Made by a program: the position numbers and the translations under genes. Positions 62,590 through 64,000 of a DNA stretch of 64,000 bases are shown piece by piece. Source of the DNA: Mycobacterium sp. JS623 (GTDB lineage Bacteria > Actinomycetota > Actinomycetes > Mycobacteriales > Mycobacteriaceae); NCBI RefSeq assembly GCF_000328565.1, contig NC_019966.1, forward strand, positions 2,542,001 to 2,606,000. The letters are read 5' to 3'. A model generated the notes under the pieces. It had not been told where the DNA came from, ran no database searches, and saw nothing but the letters and a program-made list of their open reading frames with translations. Numbering within the stretch: the first letter of the stretch is position 1; every line of letters begins with the position of its first letter.

Positions 62590-63627
62590 ATGCACGGGTC
62601 CGGCGATGTCGCGCATCTGGTCGACCGGCAGCCCAGCGTCACCCCCGAGCGGCTGATCGCCCAGCTGATCCCACCGCCGACTTTCTCCGACGTCAGCTTC
62701 GAGACTTACCAGCCCGATCCGGCCGAGCCGACGCAGGCGGCCGCCGTGCAGTCGTGCCGACAGTTCTGCGAGCATGCCGTCGCGCGGCGGGCAGGCAAGA
62801 AGAAGTTGTTCGGCAGGCGCGAGGTCTTGCCCGGGGTGGGCATCTACCTCGACGGTGGGTTCGGCGTGGGCAAGACACATCTGCTCGCGTCGTCGTACTT
62901 TGCGCTGCCCGGGCCAAAGGCCTTCGCGACGTTCGGCGAAATGACCCAGCTGGCCGGGGTGTTCGGCTTCGTCGAATGCATCGAGCTGTTGGCTGACTAC
63001 ACCGCGGTCTGCATCGACGAATTCGAGCTGGACGATCCAGGCAACACCACGCTGATCTCGCGGCTGCTGTCCGAACTGGTCGCCCGCGGAGTGTCGGTGG
63101 CGGCGACATCGAATACGCTGCCCGATCAACTCGGTGAGGGCCGCTTCGCCGTGCAGGATTTTCTGCGTGAAATCCAGGCTCTGTCAAGCATTTTCACGTC
63201 GGTGCGGATCGACGGGCCAGACTACCGCCATCGCGATCTGCCGCCTGCGCCCGAACCGCCGAGCGATGACGAGGTGGCGACGCGTGCAGCCCAGATGCCC
63301 GGCGCGACGCTGGACGACTTCGACGCATTGTGCGCGCACCTGGCCACCATGCATCCGTCGCGCTATCTGACGTTGATCGAGGGAGTTACCGCGGTGTTCA
63401 TCACCGGCGTGCATCCGATCGACGATCAAAACGTTGCGCTGCGATTGGTGTCGCTGACCGATCGGCTTTACGACGCGGGCATTCCGGTGGTGGCATCCGG
63501 GACCAAGCTGGACACCATCTTCTCCGCTGACATGTTGGCCGGTGGCTTCCGCAAGAAGTACCTGCGGGCGACGTCGCGGCTGTTGGCGCTGACGGCCGCA
63601 GGTCAGAGCGGGCGCACCATTACGTAG
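62590..63627 (+). CDS. zapE: Cell division protein ZapE (AFG1-like ATPase)
   Basis: The 345-residue protein is an AFG1/ZapE-type P-loop ATPase with Walker A GGFGVGKTH (89-97), Walker B VCIDEFELDD and the SNTLPDQLGEGRF sensor region. ZapE in E. coli associates with the Z ring under stress; in mycobacteria the role is unproven. Corresponds to Rv2670c. Its 3' end overlaps the convergent GNAT gene by 25 bp. Confidence 0.93.
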   Translation: MHGSGDVAHLVDRQPSVTPERLIAQLIPPPTFSDVSFETYQPDPAEPTQAAAVQSCRQFCEHAVARRAGKKKLFGRREVLPGVGIYLDGGFGVGKTHLLASSYFALPGPKAFATFGEMTQLAGVFGFVECIELLADYTAVCIDEFELDDPGNTTLISRLLSELVARGVSVAATSNTLPDQLGEGRFAVQDFLREIQALSSIFTSVRIDGPDYRHRDLPPAPEPPSDDEVATRAAQMPGATLDDFDALCAHLATMHPSRYLTLIEGVTAVFITGVHPIDDQNVALRLVSLTDRLYDAGIPVVASGTKLDTIFSADMLAGGFRKKYLRATSRLLALTAAGQSGRTIT

Positions 63628-64000
63628 TCGTTTTCGATACCGGCGCCGAGCCGAAATGTCTTGGTGCCGTTGATCGTAAAGCCCTGCTTGGTGTAGAAGC
63701 GTTGGGCGCGAAGGTTGCGCTGATTGACACCCAGCCACACGCATTTGGCGCCCACATCGCTGGCGTATTGCAATGCCGCGGCCATCAGTGCCGCGGAGAC
63801 GCCCGCGCCGTGACTGCCGGGCAGCACATAAATCTTGGACAACTCGATGGCGGGCCGCAGGGTGACCGCACCCTGGACATCGTCGTCGTCGGGCAACCCG
63901 CGAATCAGCATGGCGTAGCCCGTGATTCGGCCATCGTCGCGCGCGGCTAGCACCGCGCGGTCGGGATCGGCAAGATAGTCGGAAAAGCGCGCCTGCGACA
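63603..64000 (-). CDS. GNAT-family acetyltransferase (5' end outside window)
   Basis: The frame remains open to the window edge (visible start SQARFSDYLADPDRAVLAARDD). The acetyl-CoA loop is IYVLPGSHGAGVSAALMAAALQYA and the C-terminal strand pair includes VNQRNLRAQRFYTKQGFTINGT. This is a GNAT N-acetyltransferase like Rv2669. About 132 residues are seen; some 20-40 N-terminal residues are missing. The substrate is unknown. Its last 25 bp lie antisense to zapE. Confidence 0.88.
   Translation of the reverse strand, partial: SQARFSDYLADPDRAVLAARDDGRITGYAMLIRGLPDDDDVQGAVTLRPAIELSKIYVLPGSHGAGVSAALMAAALQYASDVGAKCVWLGVNQRNLRAQRFYTKQGFTINGTKTFRLGAGIENDYVMVRPL

Overview
The window is high-GC actinobacterial chromosome, almost certainly from an environmental Mycolicibacterium/Mycobacterium. 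From memory, the backbone gene order (RidA, sigA, ppgK, suhB, cei, DUF4193, DUF3093, dut, DUF3710, hydrolase, OB-fold, DUF3159, ceoC, ceoB, APC permease, TRAM methyltransferase, SLC13 permease, CBS, dxs, RNase D, DUF3000, hemE, hemY, chdC, msrB, aftC, Rv2672-like, RibD-like, zapE, GNAT) is that of M. tuberculosis Rv2704 to Rv2669, read in the opposite direction. No rRNA, tRNA, IS element, phage or CRISPR array is visible.

Layout. 1-18.9 kb: housekeeping block with sigma factor A, polyphosphate glucokinase, inositol monophosphatase, envelope protein Cei, dUTPase and K+ uptake regulators, interrupted by an added MFS exporter, an F420-type oxidoreductase and an O-methyltransferase gene that carries an in-frame stop. 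18.9-25.5 kb: accessory stress/regulatory segment with a large-subunit catalase, a four-gene ArsR operon joined by 4-bp overlaps, SRPBCC proteins, an Lrp regulator and a frameshifted DNA-repair-type pseudogene. 25.5-36.9 kb: ion transporters (SLC13/ArsB-like and NhaA), dxs, RNase D and the coproporphyrin-type end of haem synthesis (hemE-hemY-chdC). 37.0-49.1 kb: an inserted region with malic enzyme and then a probable catabolic island: a Rieske oxygenase, TetR regulator, two short-chain dehydrogenases, a creatininase-family amidohydrolase, a metallophosphoesterase, an APC permease, a nucleotidyltransferase-fold protein, a D-2-hydroxyacid dehydrogenase and a class II aldolase. 49.1-58.7 kb: msrB in an apparent operon with a phosphotransferase and a 2721-residue protein (zinc ribbons, class III cyclase, STAND-type ATPase, helical repeats, then six 275-residue SnoaL-like tandem units). 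58.7-64 kb: aftC, an Rv2672-like lipoprotein, a RibD-like reductase, ZapE and a partial GNAT.

How it fits together. The two most interesting systems are the catabolic island and the giant cyclase. The island has palindromes of the form CGATA-N3-TATCG in both of its divergent promoter regions, suggesting one regulator (the island's TetR is the best candidate) controls uptake and breakdown of an unidentified, possibly nitrogen-containing, ring or methylated compound. The giant cyclase has a complete set of cyclase and ATPase residues, and its tail repeats with an exact 825-bp period, implying about twelve NTF2-fold domains on one chain. At least three decayed genes lie at the edges of accessory segments, indicating active gain and loss at these junctions.
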